Positions 16,533 to 25,625 of a stretch of 43,942 bases of DNA are shown here, in pieces. The translations under genes were made by a program, and so were the position numbers. Below the pieces are notes generated by a model. That model made no database searches. It saw only the letters and a list, made by a program, of their open reading frames with translations, and was not told the origin of the DNA. This DNA is from Hoeflea sp. BAL378 (lineage in GTDB: Bacteria > Pseudomonadota > Alphaproteobacteria > Rhizobiales > Rhizobiaceae). The stretch covers positions 1-43,942 of the forward strand of contig NZ_JRJG01000094.1 of assembly GCF_000759435.1 (NCBI RefSeq). The letters are read 5' to 3'. Numbering within the stretch: position 1 is the first letter of the stretch; each line of letters starts with the position of its first letter.

Positions 16533-16622
16533 GGTCCAAGCACAGCCAGCGTTGAGCACTCACCATGGCCTTCGTGACCGGCGCGCTCAGACTGCTGACG
16601 CGCAGTGTCTGTTCTTTCGTTC
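16533..16622 (+). repeat. Repeat B, copy 1
   Basis: GGTCCAAGCACAGCCAGCGT and the following CACCATGG, CTTCGTGACCGGCGCG and GTTCTTTCGTTC recur at 42685-42765 in the same orientation with scattered substitutions and a small gap. It abuts repeat A. On the reverse strand both copies read APVTK(A/S)MV, so a decayed coding end is possible. Confidence 0.65.
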
Positions 16623-16873
16623 ACCGCTTTGAGCGGAACGACAGCTGTCGCCATTCATTTCGAGAAGGGTGGCATATGCGCCGATCCTGGTGCGCGGCGC
16701 GAAGCCCTGCTCATCCCCTATCGCGCATGCAAGTATGCACGAAAGGGCAACGTGTGATCGGAAGCTGGTAGGATGGCCCGCTGAGCCGCTCATCACAAGT
16801 TCTGTGGGAATAATGCGGATATTGACTAAGCCTGCCGTTTGAATGGGTCCACTCGTATCTGTTCAAAATACAA

Positions 16874-17083
16874 TCACTCGTCTGGAATTAAGCCATCGAA
16901 CACCTCGATAAGAGCTCCGGTGATAGCCTGGCCAAGCGCATTCGCGGTTCTGGCGATCTCCTCTTCATTGCCAGCTCGGGCGGCGACCGCCAGATCGCCT
17001 GCCTGGTCAGCGACGATTGCGCGGGCGCGTTCAATGGCCCATTGGGCAAAGTCGCTGCGCGATTCAATCGTGGTGGTTTCCAT
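16874..17083 (-). CDS. Small acidic hypothetical protein
   Basis: This is a 69-residue protein, METTTIESRSDFAQWAIERA onward, largely helical (RAIVADQAGDLAVAARAGNE; ANALGQAITGALIEVFDGLI). The ATG at 17083 has AGGAA about seven bases upstream, better than the frame's upstream extension to 17128. No family is recognised. Small acidic proteins like this on mobile DNA are sometimes antitoxins or anti-defence proteins, but nothing here proves that. Confidence 0.5.
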   Translation of the reverse strand: METTTIESRSDFAQWAIERARAIVADQAGDLAVAARAGNEEEIARTANALGQAITGALIEVFDGLIPDE

Positions 17084-17237
17084 GCTCGTTCCTGTCTCGT
17101 TGAGGAAATTTTCAGTTGTTAGCACCATAGTTGAATAGCGCGTTGAGTACTGCGTACGCGCTATCCGGTCAGGGTGAGATAATCAAGCGGACAGCCCTGC
17201 CCCATCGTCTCGGGAAGTTCGAAGCCGTTTGGAGTGA

Positions 17238-18218
17238 TCAAACCGCCCGGAAGCGATCGAACGCCGTCAAGTACTGGATCGGCGGATCGGCATCCCAGCG
17301 ATAGATCTCCGCTCGCAGAAAATGCAGTTCTTCATCGAGCTTCTCTTCCGGAAGTTCAACCCACCAAGATTTTGGGCGCCCGTCAGAGCCGTCCGACCAA
17401 CGGTAGCCGCGCGCCTTGAGCTGATCCTTCATGTCGAACGGGGAATTCACCGCATAGATGCGGATCCGTGACAGCTGGCTGACTTTATGAAGTTCCGCAA
17501 ATGGCGTGGCCTTCGAGTTGCGCCGTGTCTGCCCGAGCATTTCCAACAGCGCGAAACAATCATCAACCGCGCGGTGTCCATCGTGAAAATATCCCGACTG
17601 GCCGATCAGGTACCCAAGCTTGCTTCCCTCGAAGCCGCGCGCCGACCAGTCGATCTCAGAGACCGAACAGGCCCACGCCTTGTGCGCAAAGATCGACGAG
17701 AATGCTTCACAAAAGGGCCGATCGAAACCGGCGTTATGAGCAATGATAAGGTCAGCCGGCTCTATGAGTGAATTGAGGCGCGCAACGTCGATCACCTGAG
17801 AAGCGACCATGTCGTCGGTAATACCGGTCAACCGTGTGATGTTGGCAGGGATAGGAACGGTCGGCTGCTGAAGTCCGCCAAAGACGCCAGTGACATCGCC
17901 AATCTCGCCTTCGTCATTGAAGCTGAAAGCGACTACGCCAATTTCGATGATTTCATCGGATCGATAATTCAGGCCAGTGGTTTCGGTGTCGAGGATAACA
18001 CCCCGCCGCAGAAATTCGGGCCGAGCATGTTCGACAACCGATCGGGGCGAAAGCCTTCGCAGAATGCGGTAGTTGCCGGTATCTTCCAGATGGCAGGCCA
18101 TGGCCTCGTCATCAGAACTGGAACCGCCCTGCCCCCTTCCGGCAACAGCCTGCGGAATGGTCACTTTTGTGGTGGCCGACAAAACAGGGGCTGCAAAGAA
18201 ATCGAGTTGCGAAGTCAT
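17238..18218 (-). CDS. DEDDh 3'-5' exonuclease (DnaQ/RNase T-like)
   Basis: This is a 326-residue protein from the ATG at 18218 (MTSQLDFFAAPVLSATTKV). Exo I is GVILDTETTGLNY (DxE), Exo II is DLIIAHNAGFDRPFCEAF, and Exo III is DGHRAVDDCFALLEML, giving the full DEDDh set. A C-terminal extension (IRIYAVNSPFDMKDQLKARG; PKSWWVELPEEKLDEELHFL) is typical of plasmid-borne members annotated as 3'-5' exonuclease. It should degrade DNA or RNA from 3' ends with two metal ions. The reading frame runs upstream to 18374, but the extension lacks conservation and ribosome signals. It lies downstream of, and on the same strand as, the 1332-residue protein. Confidence 0.85.
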   Translation of the reverse strand: MTSQLDFFAAPVLSATTKVTIPQAVAGRGQGGSSSDDEAMACHLEDTGNYRILRRLSPRSVVEHARPEFLRRGVILDTETTGLNYRSDEIIEIGVVAFSFNDEGEIGDVTGVFGGLQQPTVPIPANITRLTGITDDMVASQVIDVARLNSLIEPADLIIAHNAGFDRPFCEAFSSIFAHKAWACSVSEIDWSARGFEGSKLGYLIGQSGYFHDGHRAVDDCFALLEMLGQTRRNSKATPFAELHKVSQLSRIRIYAVNSPFDMKDQLKARGYRWSDGSDGRPKSWWVELPEEKLDEELHFLRAEIYRWDADPPIQYLTAFDRFRAV

Positions 18219-18547
18219 TGTATTCCGATCCGATTGCGGCGTGGCCGGCGCACAATACGCATCAGCATGGGCGCAAGCAACGACCACCCCAATCAGGTGC
18301 ACGCCACGTGCAGCTTGCGGCGGAGAAACGATCAAAACTTTCCTAAGAGCAAGGCGCTCGGTTTGCGCCCCCATTTCGGTCGTTCAAATACCCTTTTACT
18401 ATCCTGAAAAGCGGTCGGTCCAATCCGATACAGACCTACTGAACCGCCAATTTAGAGGAGCGCATCGAGAGAGTCCTCGAAGAAGCGACGAAGGACAGAG
18501 ACGTCAAGCACACCGACAGCCAATTGCCGACGACCAAGCCTACGTAT
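18219..18547. other. 329-bp gap without a recognised gene
   Basis: No supported gene. One plus frame from about 18452 reads EERIERVLEEATKDRDVKHT without a start codon and may be chance or the trace of an older gene end. No repeat or hairpin stands out. Confidence 0.4.
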
Positions 18548-21500
18548 TTAAGGCTTCACCCGAGCGGGTCGACGATAACGCTTCCCGAAAGCGCGTCTGT
18601 GGTCTCTCTTGGCTCGCGCCTTCACTGCTGCGTTCCGCTTCGAGAGGGTTAAGGGATCAGGTTTCCAAGCATGCGCCGCGCGCGGTCCTTCTAGCTTGAG
18701 ACCATCATCCGTCGAACGGCCCTTCTTCCAACGGTCAAACAAAGCCCTTCCTCCATCCTGATCGGAAAGCGTCCTCTTCAATCCCGCAAGGATTTGGCGC
18801 CGGTCATTGGTCCTGTACCGGAGAAGATTTCGCATCAGCTGCCCGATGGCATATTCTCCATTGGGTGTTGGTCCGGTCTGCAAGAGCCGGACAACCGCTT
18901 CGGTCGTCACCCTATAGTGGGAAAGAATGTCAGCCTTCTCGACCCCTATCGCTTCGGCGATGGCGTCGATGGTGAACCTCGTTTCCGGGGTGGCCTGCGC
19001 TACGATCTCAACGATGTCGCCAGCGCTGCAGGCGATGGAGGTATGCCGCAGCAGTGCAAGCTGGCCAACCAACCGGGCATACACCTTGTCATCCAGACGC
19101 CCAATCTCTTTGGCAGCCAGGAAAATCGCCTGGAGCCACACGGCTCGCACTTTTAGGCCACCAGCCCAGTCACGATATCGTTTGTCGTCGGTGACGAGCA
19201 ACATGCCATGTTCGCGAGCCACAAAGATTGGATCGAGCGCGCCGTGGCGAATGGTCTCGAGCAATCTCGGGTCGATGTCATTTGGAGCGTGGACTGGCAC
19301 CACGTCGCAATCAGTCTGCAAGGCATTCTCGCGCATCGCGATGGCATGGGCAAGCTGTTTGGCACGCTCCGGCGTAAACTCGTCGAAATGGAACTGGCCC
19401 TTGTGGAAGTAGGCACTGCCGGAATGTTCGGTTTCGGGAATTAGATCATCGTCTTCATGCAACTGGCCGATCTCATCGGCGGTCGATCTGGCAAGGAGAA
19501 TCCTTCCGAACAGGTCCTTCAAAACATCGAGACCGTTTATCCCCACGACAGCCCAATAGGTCAGCGTGTCGAGGACTACACCCTTGCCAAAATGGGCTTT
19601 AGCCGTTTGCGTCGCCCAATTTCGCTCGGGCAGCGCGCCCTCGCAGGCCTCGATGCCGATCCCTTCTACTCTCAGTGAATCCGCAAAGCGCAGAACGCTG
19701 CCTCCTCCGGAGAATTCCGTCAGCACCGATATGGGCAAAGGGCCATTGGTATAGAGTTCGTGAATCCTCTCCCGTCGCTCGCCCTGACGTCTCATCACAT
19801 CGAGGAACGGGCCTATGTCATCGCCGACAGCGCGGATGACGTAGAAGCCGTCCTCATCAGGAAACCGGATACTGAAGTTCTCGGTCAGGTCGACGTACGC
19901 ATGTATGTACTTGTGCCGAACCTGCTGCACCGTCCAGCGAACGGTCCGCCCTAGACGGTCCTCGACATCGAATGAATCACCCACGCGGTGCCCGATGGCT
20001 GCCTCGGCCACAACGTGCCCCTTGCCGAACTTCTTCTCGGAGGGTTCGCCGGGTCCATCTACCACCAGGAACTGGTTGGTTTGACCATCGTCGGATTCCA
20101 AGCTGGTCCACATTCCCACGCCGATGGTGGCATTGCCCAGTTCGTGAATTCGCTTCAACTGGCCCAGGACCAAGCCGATCCATTTAAGCGCGACCTTCGG
20201 ATCGTTCCGATCTGCGTCCAGAACGGCGTAGCCCAGATCAAGACCATCCTCGGCGCGCCCGCCAGCGACGAGCAGGTGTGCGAAATCCATCTTCTCCCGA
20301 GGACTGCCCTGCATCGACGACACATCCAGATCGGCGACCAATGCCGCAAGTTGCGACTTCCGTTTCAACCGGAACAACGTCTGGGCATGCATCAGGATAG
20401 GCTTAATTACATCGGGCGAAAGCTCCCGCGACTTGAGGAAACGGTCCTCGGCCAGATTCAACTCGCCCCTGTGGAAGTGCATGATGCCTTCTATCATCAC
20501 GTACTGGCGCAGGTTCCTGATCGAATCCTCAAGGTTCGCGAAGAACTCGACCGCCCGCGCTCGTGGAGGGAATTCGTATGCGAAGGCACTGGCCAAATCG
20601 AACAGGTCTTTCGAGTCGACGTCGTCGTCGACGTAGCCGTCCATCAATCTGATCACCGCTGCATGATCATGGAGAAGGGTTGCATAACCGGCCACCATCG
20701 CGCGGCTGGCGATGTGCGAGCTGTTTGAGATCGAGGCGAGAGCATTGCCATAGGCACGAGATGATGTCTCCGGCAGACCAAGCTCATCCGCCAGTTGCGC
20801 CAAAAGCACCGATGCACGACCGTTCTTCTTGTACCGCACGATCATGTCGTTCAGATCAGACGACGCACCGGCTGGGTCGTCCAGCGCGATCTTTCTTATG
20901 CTAGCGCTCGACGCCAATACCTTGACCAGCTCGCGTTCGGTCTCCGGGACCGTCTCGAGAGCCTCGGTCCCATCCAGTCCCATCAGATAATCCCAGTCGC
21001 CCAGCCGGGCAGCGATCTGGGCACGCATAAGGAGCGCAGGTCCGACTTCGGCAAGTTTGGGGAAAGCCTCTCTTGCCAGCGCTTCGTCGCCCAGTTCCAT
21101 GGCCAACGCAGCCACGCGAACCTGAATCTCCGGGTCCCTGCCGCCAGAAACGGCTGCACCCTCGAGCATCAGCGCCTTCGCAGCATCACTGTCGCCTACC
21201 GCAAATAGAGCCAATGCGCCGTTGATGCAAAGCGCGAGATGGTCGGGTCGGTCAGGAGCCTCCTCCTTCTTCGCCAGATTCCAAATATCGACCAGGTCCT
21301 TCCCTGCCTGGCGCAGACGTTCCCTGCCCTCCGCGGTCAGCTTCCAGCTCGTGCGATGGTCGCCATCGACAATTTCGGTGATGTCGGCCTCAGCGGCATG
21401 GCGCTTGTAGAATTCGTCTTCGGCGTCGCACTCCCGTCCGCGTCGAGCCAGTTCGATCCACGACGGATCTCCGGCGTTTCGCAGGTTCAGAAGGTGATAC

Positions 21501-22546
21501 TTCCTGACTGCTTCGGAGGCTCTGACCGCTTCTGGTATTCTGTCGATCGCATCGGCAACACCGGCATAGCCGCCCGCTTGAACGACATATCCGGCTAGAA
21601 CCTCGTTATCGGCAGACTTGGTCAGTTCGGCCAAGCCCTGCTCGAACGCCTTCTGGTGATCGCCACGCAGCATCATCGCCAAGATGGCGTTGGCAGCAGC
21701 CTTCGGATCCTCGGGTGCATGTGACACTGCCTCTTCCAGCATGTCAGCCGCTGTAGCCTCGTCGCTCAACTGCAGATGGCAGTGGGCTATATTTGCCTTC
21801 ACCCTGAACCATATGTGCCCCGAATTCTTTTCGGTCAGGGTCTTCAGCAGTTCGTTCAAAAGGTCGAGCGATGACCGCGGTTTTCCATTCTTGGCGCGGT
21901 CCCTGTACCGATCGATCTCGGCATCGAGCGCCGCTTCTGCCGGATCGGCAGAAGAACCATCGACGGTCGCCCGCGCCAGTAGCAGAGCCTTCACATCTCG
22001 GATCTCGACCAGCGTGTTGCTTTGAAGGCCGACAATCTCCTCATGGCGCTGGGACTGGAGCTCCGCAGTCGGGCTATGGTTAGGGTCGAACATCAAAGCG
22101 ACGTCGGAATGGGCCGATATCTCGTCCTCAAGCGTATCCCATCCCCAAGCGCGCACGACTATGGTGCGACCCAGCACGCGCTGCTCCTCGGTTAGCTTGG
22201 CAGCGACGGTAGAAAGTGGAGCGTCGTCGTCGGCCGTCGTTGTGAAGAAGTATTCGGTGAGCCTCGGCTCATAATTGAGCGCCTTTTCAAAATCGGCCCG
22301 AAGTTCCTTCTCGCTGGCCTTCTCGCCCTGCCCCTTGCACTTGCATTGCACGCCCACAATCTTGGCGGTGTCGCCATCCCGGTACCCGTACATGTCCATC
22401 CCATGCTGGGCCTGACCGTTCTTCCCGAAACGATGGATTGAGGGGTCGTCCAAGATCCGGCGCCACAACAGCGCCGATCCCTTCTCGAAATCTTGCCACA
22501 GTTTTGGTCGTGGAATGTGGACCTGATTGTACGCCGATGCTGACAC
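18548..22546 (-). CDS. Large conflict-type protein: restriction-like nuclease, TPR region, GreAB-C-like domain, PIN nuclease
   Basis: This is a 1332-residue protein. The N-terminal 130 residues have an Mrr-like PD-(D/E)XK site: HGMDMYGYRDGD with Asp51, then IVGVQCKCKG with Gln67-Cys-Lys69. Residues about 210-800 are alpha-helical repeats of TPR type (for example HRGELNLAEDRFLKSRELSP). Residues about 835-890 (FGKGHVVAEAAIGHRVGDSF, then the strand pair to AYVDL) resemble the C-terminal domain of GreA/GreB. Residues about 985-1140 form a PIN domain: GVVLDTLTYWAVVGINGL, TADEIGQL and LLVTDDKRYRDWA supply the acidic residues. TPR-GreAB-C-PIN proteins are known as presumed biological-conflict effectors; the added N-terminal nuclease is notable. 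The start MSASAYNQVHIPRPKLWQDF gives the full nuclease domain. It is divergent from hipBA. Confidence 0.82.
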   Translation of the reverse strand: MSASAYNQVHIPRPKLWQDFEKGSALLWRRILDDPSIHRFGKNGQAQHGMDMYGYRDGDTAKIVGVQCKCKGQGEKASEKELRADFEKALNYEPRLTEYFFTTTADDDAPLSTVAAKLTEEQRVLGRTIVVRAWGWDTLEDEISAHSDVALMFDPNHSPTAELQSQRHEEIVGLQSNTLVEIRDVKALLLARATVDGSSADPAEAALDAEIDRYRDRAKNGKPRSSLDLLNELLKTLTEKNSGHIWFRVKANIAHCHLQLSDEATAADMLEEAVSHAPEDPKAAANAILAMMLRGDHQKAFEQGLAELTKSADNEVLAGYVVQAGGYAGVADAIDRIPEAVRASEAVRKYHLLNLRNAGDPSWIELARRGRECDAEDEFYKRHAAEADITEIVDGDHRTSWKLTAEGRERLRQAGKDLVDIWNLAKKEEAPDRPDHLALCINGALALFAVGDSDAAKALMLEGAAVSGGRDPEIQVRVAALAMELGDEALAREAFPKLAEVGPALLMRAQIAARLGDWDYLMGLDGTEALETVPETERELVKVLASSASIRKIALDDPAGASSDLNDMIVRYKKNGRASVLLAQLADELGLPETSSRAYGNALASISNSSHIASRAMVAGYATLLHDHAAVIRLMDGYVDDDVDSKDLFDLASAFAYEFPPRARAVEFFANLEDSIRNLRQYVMIEGIMHFHRGELNLAEDRFLKSRELSPDVIKPILMHAQTLFRLKRKSQLAALVADLDVSSMQGSPREKMDFAHLLVAGGRAEDGLDLGYAVLDADRNDPKVALKWIGLVLGQLKRIHELGNATIGVGMWTSLESDDGQTNQFLVVDGPGEPSEKKFGKGHVVAEAAIGHRVGDSFDVEDRLGRTVRWTVQQVRHKYIHAYVDLTENFSIRFPDEDGFYVIRAVGDDIGPFLDVMRRQGERRERIHELYTNGPLPISVLTEFSGGGSVLRFADSLRVEGIGIEACEGALPERNWATQTAKAHFGKGVVLDTLTYWAVVGINGLDVLKDLFGRILLARSTADEIGQLHEDDDLIPETEHSGSAYFHKGQFHFDEFTPERAKQLAHAIAMRENALQTDCDVVPVHAPNDIDPRLLETIRHGALDPIFVAREHGMLLVTDDKRYRDWAGGLKVRAVWLQAIFLAAKEIGRLDDKVYARLVGQLALLRHTSIACSAGDIVEIVAQATPETRFTIDAIAEAIGVEKADILSHYRVTTEAVVRLLQTGPTPNGEYAIGQLMRNLLRYRTNDRRQILAGLKRTLSDQDGGRALFDRWKKGRSTDDGLKLEGPRAAHAWKPDPLTLSKRNAAVKARAKRDHRRAFGKRYRRPARVKP

Positions 22547-22801
22547 AGAACTTCCTTGTACTGAAGGGGCGACGAATTCGATATTGGAGTCAAGGTGATC
22601 CGGTGCTTCCCGGATGTAAAGCGTTACGGTCCTCTAAGCTTCGGGCATCGTGCTGTTCTCCCCAGGCGCGCTTCCGAAATTATACGGTCACGTACCCGTC
22701 CACCATTCCCCTTCTTCATGAATGACCTTCGCGCGAGAGAGCTAGGAAGAATGTAATCGTCGTGCTACATATTTCGCCAATCTGTAGTGCGAAGGTTCCA
22801 A

Positions 22802-23137
22802 ATGCCTACACCACACAACCCTCCCGCCGCTGTACGGCGCGCCTTGCGCAAGCTCGGCGCCGACATCTACGATGCCCGTCGGCGTCGGCGGCTGCCGATG
22901 GCTGTCGTGGCGGAGCGCGCCTTCACGTCCCGCTCGACCCTGCAAAAGGTCGAGGCCGGGGACACCAATGTCAGTATCGGCATTTATGCGGGCGTTCTTC
23001 AGGCGCTCGGCCTGCTCGACGGTCTGAGCCAGATCGCCGACATCGGCAACGACCCAGTCGGACAAGCGATGGCCAGCGCCGAACTGCCCAAGCACGTCCA
23101 TCTCAAGCGAACAACCGGATCGTCTCGCGATGGCTGA
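22802..23137 (+). CDS. hipB: HipB-like antitoxin/regulator (first hipBA module)
   Basis: This is a 111-residue protein from the ATG at 22802 (MPTPHNPPAAVRRALRKLGA). An Xre-type helix-turn-helix spans DARRRRRLPMAVVAERAF, TSRSTLQKVEAGDTNVSIGI and YAGVLQALGL. HipB binds DNA as a dimer and neutralises HipA. The stop overlaps the hipA start by eight bases. Upstream, CTACA (22765) and TGTAG (22783) form a weak inverted repeat that may be part of its operator. Confidence 0.82.
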   Translation: MPTPHNPPAAVRRALRKLGADIYDARRRRRLPMAVVAERAFTSRSTLQKVEAGDTNVSIGIYAGVLQALGLLDGLSQIADIGNDPVGQAMASAELPKHVHLKRTTGSSRDG

Positions 23138-24377
23138 CTTCGAGGTGCTTATCGACCTGGACGGCCGCACGCGCCCCATTGGTCTGGCCAGGAGCAATCG
23201 CGTCCGCGGCACGGAGACTATCCTTTTCGAATATTATGGCGCGTGGCTCGATGATCCCGATCGGTTCTCGCTCGAGCCTGCCCTTGCCCTGACCCGTGGT
23301 GCCTTCGCCCCTCCTGCCGGACTGGTGACTTTCGGCTCCATAGGAGACTCCGCGCCCGATACATGGGGCCGCCGTCTGATGCAGCGGGCCGAGCGCCGTC
23401 TTGCCGAACGCGAAAGCCGCACCGTGCGTACCCTTACCGAAAGCGATTACCTGCTCGGCGTCGCCGACGAGACCCGTCTAGGCGCACTCCGATTCCGCTG
23501 GGCCGGCGAAGAGACGTTTCAGGCGCCGATCCACACCGGCGTCCCCGCCCTGATTGAACTCGGGCGACTGCTCCAGATTACCGAGCGTATCCTCCGGGAC
23601 GAGGAAACGGACGAAGACCTTCAACTCATCTTCGCCCCCGGCTCCTCCCTCGGCGGCGCGCGGCCGAAAGCGTCGGTCATCGACCAGCACGGGTACCTCT
23701 CCATCGCCAAATTCCCGAGGGAAACCGACGATTACAGCATGGAGACGTGGGAGGAAATTGCGCTACGGCTGGCTGACCAGGCCTGCATCACCACACCTCA
23801 CCATGAGCTGATCGAGGTCGCTGGCAAGGCGGTGATGCTGTCGCGGCGCTTCGATCGCGCCGGCGCGATCCGCTCTCCTTTCCTATCGGCAATGGCTATG
23901 GTGGGCGCCAAGGACGGTGAGCGCGGCAGCTACCCGGAGATCGTGGACGCTCTTACGCGACATGGTGCGCAGGCAAAGGCCGACGCACATGCCCTCTATC
24001 GGCGCGTCGTCTTCAACGTGCTGATTTCCAATGTCGACGATCATTTGCGCAACCATGGATTCCTTTGGCTCGGTAAGGCGGGATGGTCTCTTTCTCCAAC
24101 CTATGACCTTAATCCTGTGCCCACCGACCTCAAGGCGCGCGTGCTGACGACGAACATCGACCTCGACGAGGGCACCTGCTCGCTTGACCTGCTTGAGGCG
24201 GCTTCGGAGTTCTTCGGCCTCACACTGCTGCAGGCCCGAGCAATTATTAAAGAGGTCGCGACCGTGACCGCGACGTGGCGTGAAACCGCCAAGGTGGCCG
24301 GCGCCCGCTCTGCTGAGATTACCCGGATGGCCAGCGCCTTTGAGCACGATGATCTCAAGCGGGCGCTGGCGCTATGA
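23130..24377 (+). CDS. hipA: HipA-like serine/threonine kinase toxin (first module)
   Basis: This is a 415-residue protein. The N-terminal HipA domain (GLARSNRVRGTETILFEYYG; GDSAPDTWGRRLMQRAERR) is followed by the kinase: ATP-loop GSSLGGARPKASV, a lysine strand YLSIAKFPRETD, the catalytic loop FNVLISNVDDHLRNHGF and the metal-binding LSPTYDLNP. All key residues are present. HipA kinases phosphorylate targets such as GltX and halt growth, producing persistence; on plasmids the pair acts as a stabilisation module. Translation is coupled to hipB by an eight-base overlap. Confidence 0.88.
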   Translation: MADFEVLIDLDGRTRPIGLARSNRVRGTETILFEYYGAWLDDPDRFSLEPALALTRGAFAPPAGLVTFGSIGDSAPDTWGRRLMQRAERRLAERESRTVRTLTESDYLLGVADETRLGALRFRWAGEETFQAPIHTGVPALIELGRLLQITERILRDEETDEDLQLIFAPGSSLGGARPKASVIDQHGYLSIAKFPRETDDYSMETWEEIALRLADQACITTPHHELIEVAGKAVMLSRRFDRAGAIRSPFLSAMAMVGAKDGERGSYPEIVDALTRHGAQAKADAHALYRRVVFNVLISNVDDHLRNHGFLWLGKAGWSLSPTYDLNPVPTDLKARVLTTNIDLDEGTCSLDLLEAASEFFGLTLLQARAIIKEVATVTATWRETAKVAGARSAEITRMASAFEHDDLKRALAL

Positions 24378-25355
24378 TCCGAACCTTCATCTATGGACCG
24401 CACCAACCGAAGAGCCCATGGTATTGTCTTGCGCATTAACAGCGCGATAATGTGATAAGTATTGCCAATATATTTGTCATTGGATAGCGGCGCGTCCCCT
24501 TCTTTTTCAAGGGGTCATTTCTGCAGTGATTCGGACCACATGCAGAAGGCATCTGCCCTGGTGTGTCGCCAGGAGCGGGCCGAGAATTTGTATCTGCGGG
24601 GACGAAAGATGGTGTTTATTTGATCGTGAGCTGACAGGAGCGCTGTGCTTGGCGGGGCGATTTGAACCGCCCCATGATCGTCTCTCGTTCCCTAGTCTGC
24701 GGTGTGCGCTTTAACTTCTGTTATTCAGGCCCTTGTCGGCTCGATAATCAGCGTCCGGGGCCAGATTTGTATCGGCTTTATTTTGCTGCGCAGCTTGTCC
24801 GTCCCGACGACACGCGGTTCACCGAATTGCTTGACCAGTGGAGAAAAAGCGCTTGGCAGCCTTGGTGTTGCGGCGAGCTTGAACCAGAATGTCGAGTACG
24901 TCACCATCGGCGTCAATGGACCGCCAGAGCCAAAATTTCTTTCCACTGATCGTGATGACGGCCTCATCCATATACCACTTATCCTTCGGCCTGTGCCGGT
25001 CTCTGCGAATGCAGTCGGCAAAATGTTGGCCAAAGCGGTTGATCCAGAGACGAACCGTTTCCCTGCTCAGATAACACCGCGTTCAGCAACAAGGTCTTTC
25101 ATATCGGCCGTGCTCAGAGCAAACCGATGATAGGCCCAGACCGCGTATGCGACAGCTTAACGCGGAAAACGAAAACCCCTTCAGACGGGGGAAAGTGCTC
25201 GGCAATCTCATGTCGTCTCGATAACCGAAACGCCGGGGTCAAACAACTTGGCAATGCCTTTCGCCGGTCTCCTTGCCCGTAGTTCATGCTGGATCTCCAC
25301 TCTAGAGATGTTCTTTGAGTGGTACTGCCACACAGACTCGTGGCTCTGCCGCTTC
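24378..25355. other. Spacer between hipA and the partition sites
   Basis: Apart from the IS6 remnant there is no supported gene. Segments at 24440-24700 show no recognised element; a tRNA-like string near 24655 was examined and not supported. Confidence 0.4.
24760..25145 (-). pseudogene. IS6-family transposase, frameshifted remnant
   Basis: The reverse strand reads AVWAYHRFALSTADMKDLVA, then after a frame change VRLWINRFGQHFADCIRRDR and PKDKWYMDEAVITISGKKFW (first catalytic Asp), LWRSIDADGDVLDILVQARR and NTKAAKRFF. A second frame change near 24845 gives SPLVKQFGEPRVVGTDKLRS (second catalytic Asp). The third catalytic residue is missing. It lies between hipA and the parS sites and is inactive. 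Confidence 0.75.
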
Positions 25356-25371
25356 GTTCCCCGCGGGGAAC
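25356..25371. promoter_or_regulatory. parS: parS-like centromere palindrome 1
   Basis: GTTCCCCGCGGGGAAC is a perfect 16-bp palindrome of the GTTnnCnnnnGnnAAC form known for repABC plasmids, where RepB binds. It lies about 270 bp upstream of repA. An identical copy follows 76 bp later. Confidence 0.88.
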
Positions 25372-25431
25372 AGGTCCTGAATTGATTGTTCAGGGATCGA
25401 AAGTGCCCGAGGGGACGCTCCATTCTCTGGA

Positions 25432-25447
25432 GTTCCCCGCGGGGAAC
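25432..25447. promoter_or_regulatory. parS: parS-like centromere palindrome 2
   Basis: Second identical copy of GTTCCCCGCGGGGAAC. With the first it likely forms the partition site of this replicon and may let RepA/RepB regulate the operon. A search of the window by eye found no third perfect copy. Confidence 0.88.
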
Positions 25448-25625
25448 TCGGACGTGTCGGACTTATGTGTGCATGGATGAACACTTTGCAGCTCCTCCCG
25501 AATCGGGATATCTGTTGCTACGATAAATTGCGAAATTTGCGATTTTTTGCGTAGTCACAGTGTGTTTAATCTTCTGTTAACCATACCGGGTAATACAGTG
25601 GATTAAGACACCACGGAGCAACACA

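Noticed and set aside
16040-16654. A 204-codon reverse-strand gene
   Set aside because: It runs across repeats A, B and C in unnatural composition (many Arg, His, Gln) and has no family; the conserved start lies at 16431 in another frame.
19988-20728. Long plus-strand open frame of 246 codons
   Set aside because: It is the shadow of the 1332-residue gene, whose domains are readable on the other strand.
24655-24680. tRNA T-arm-like string near GGGGCGATTTGAACCGCCCC
   Set aside because: No acceptor, D or anticodon arm can be folded around it.
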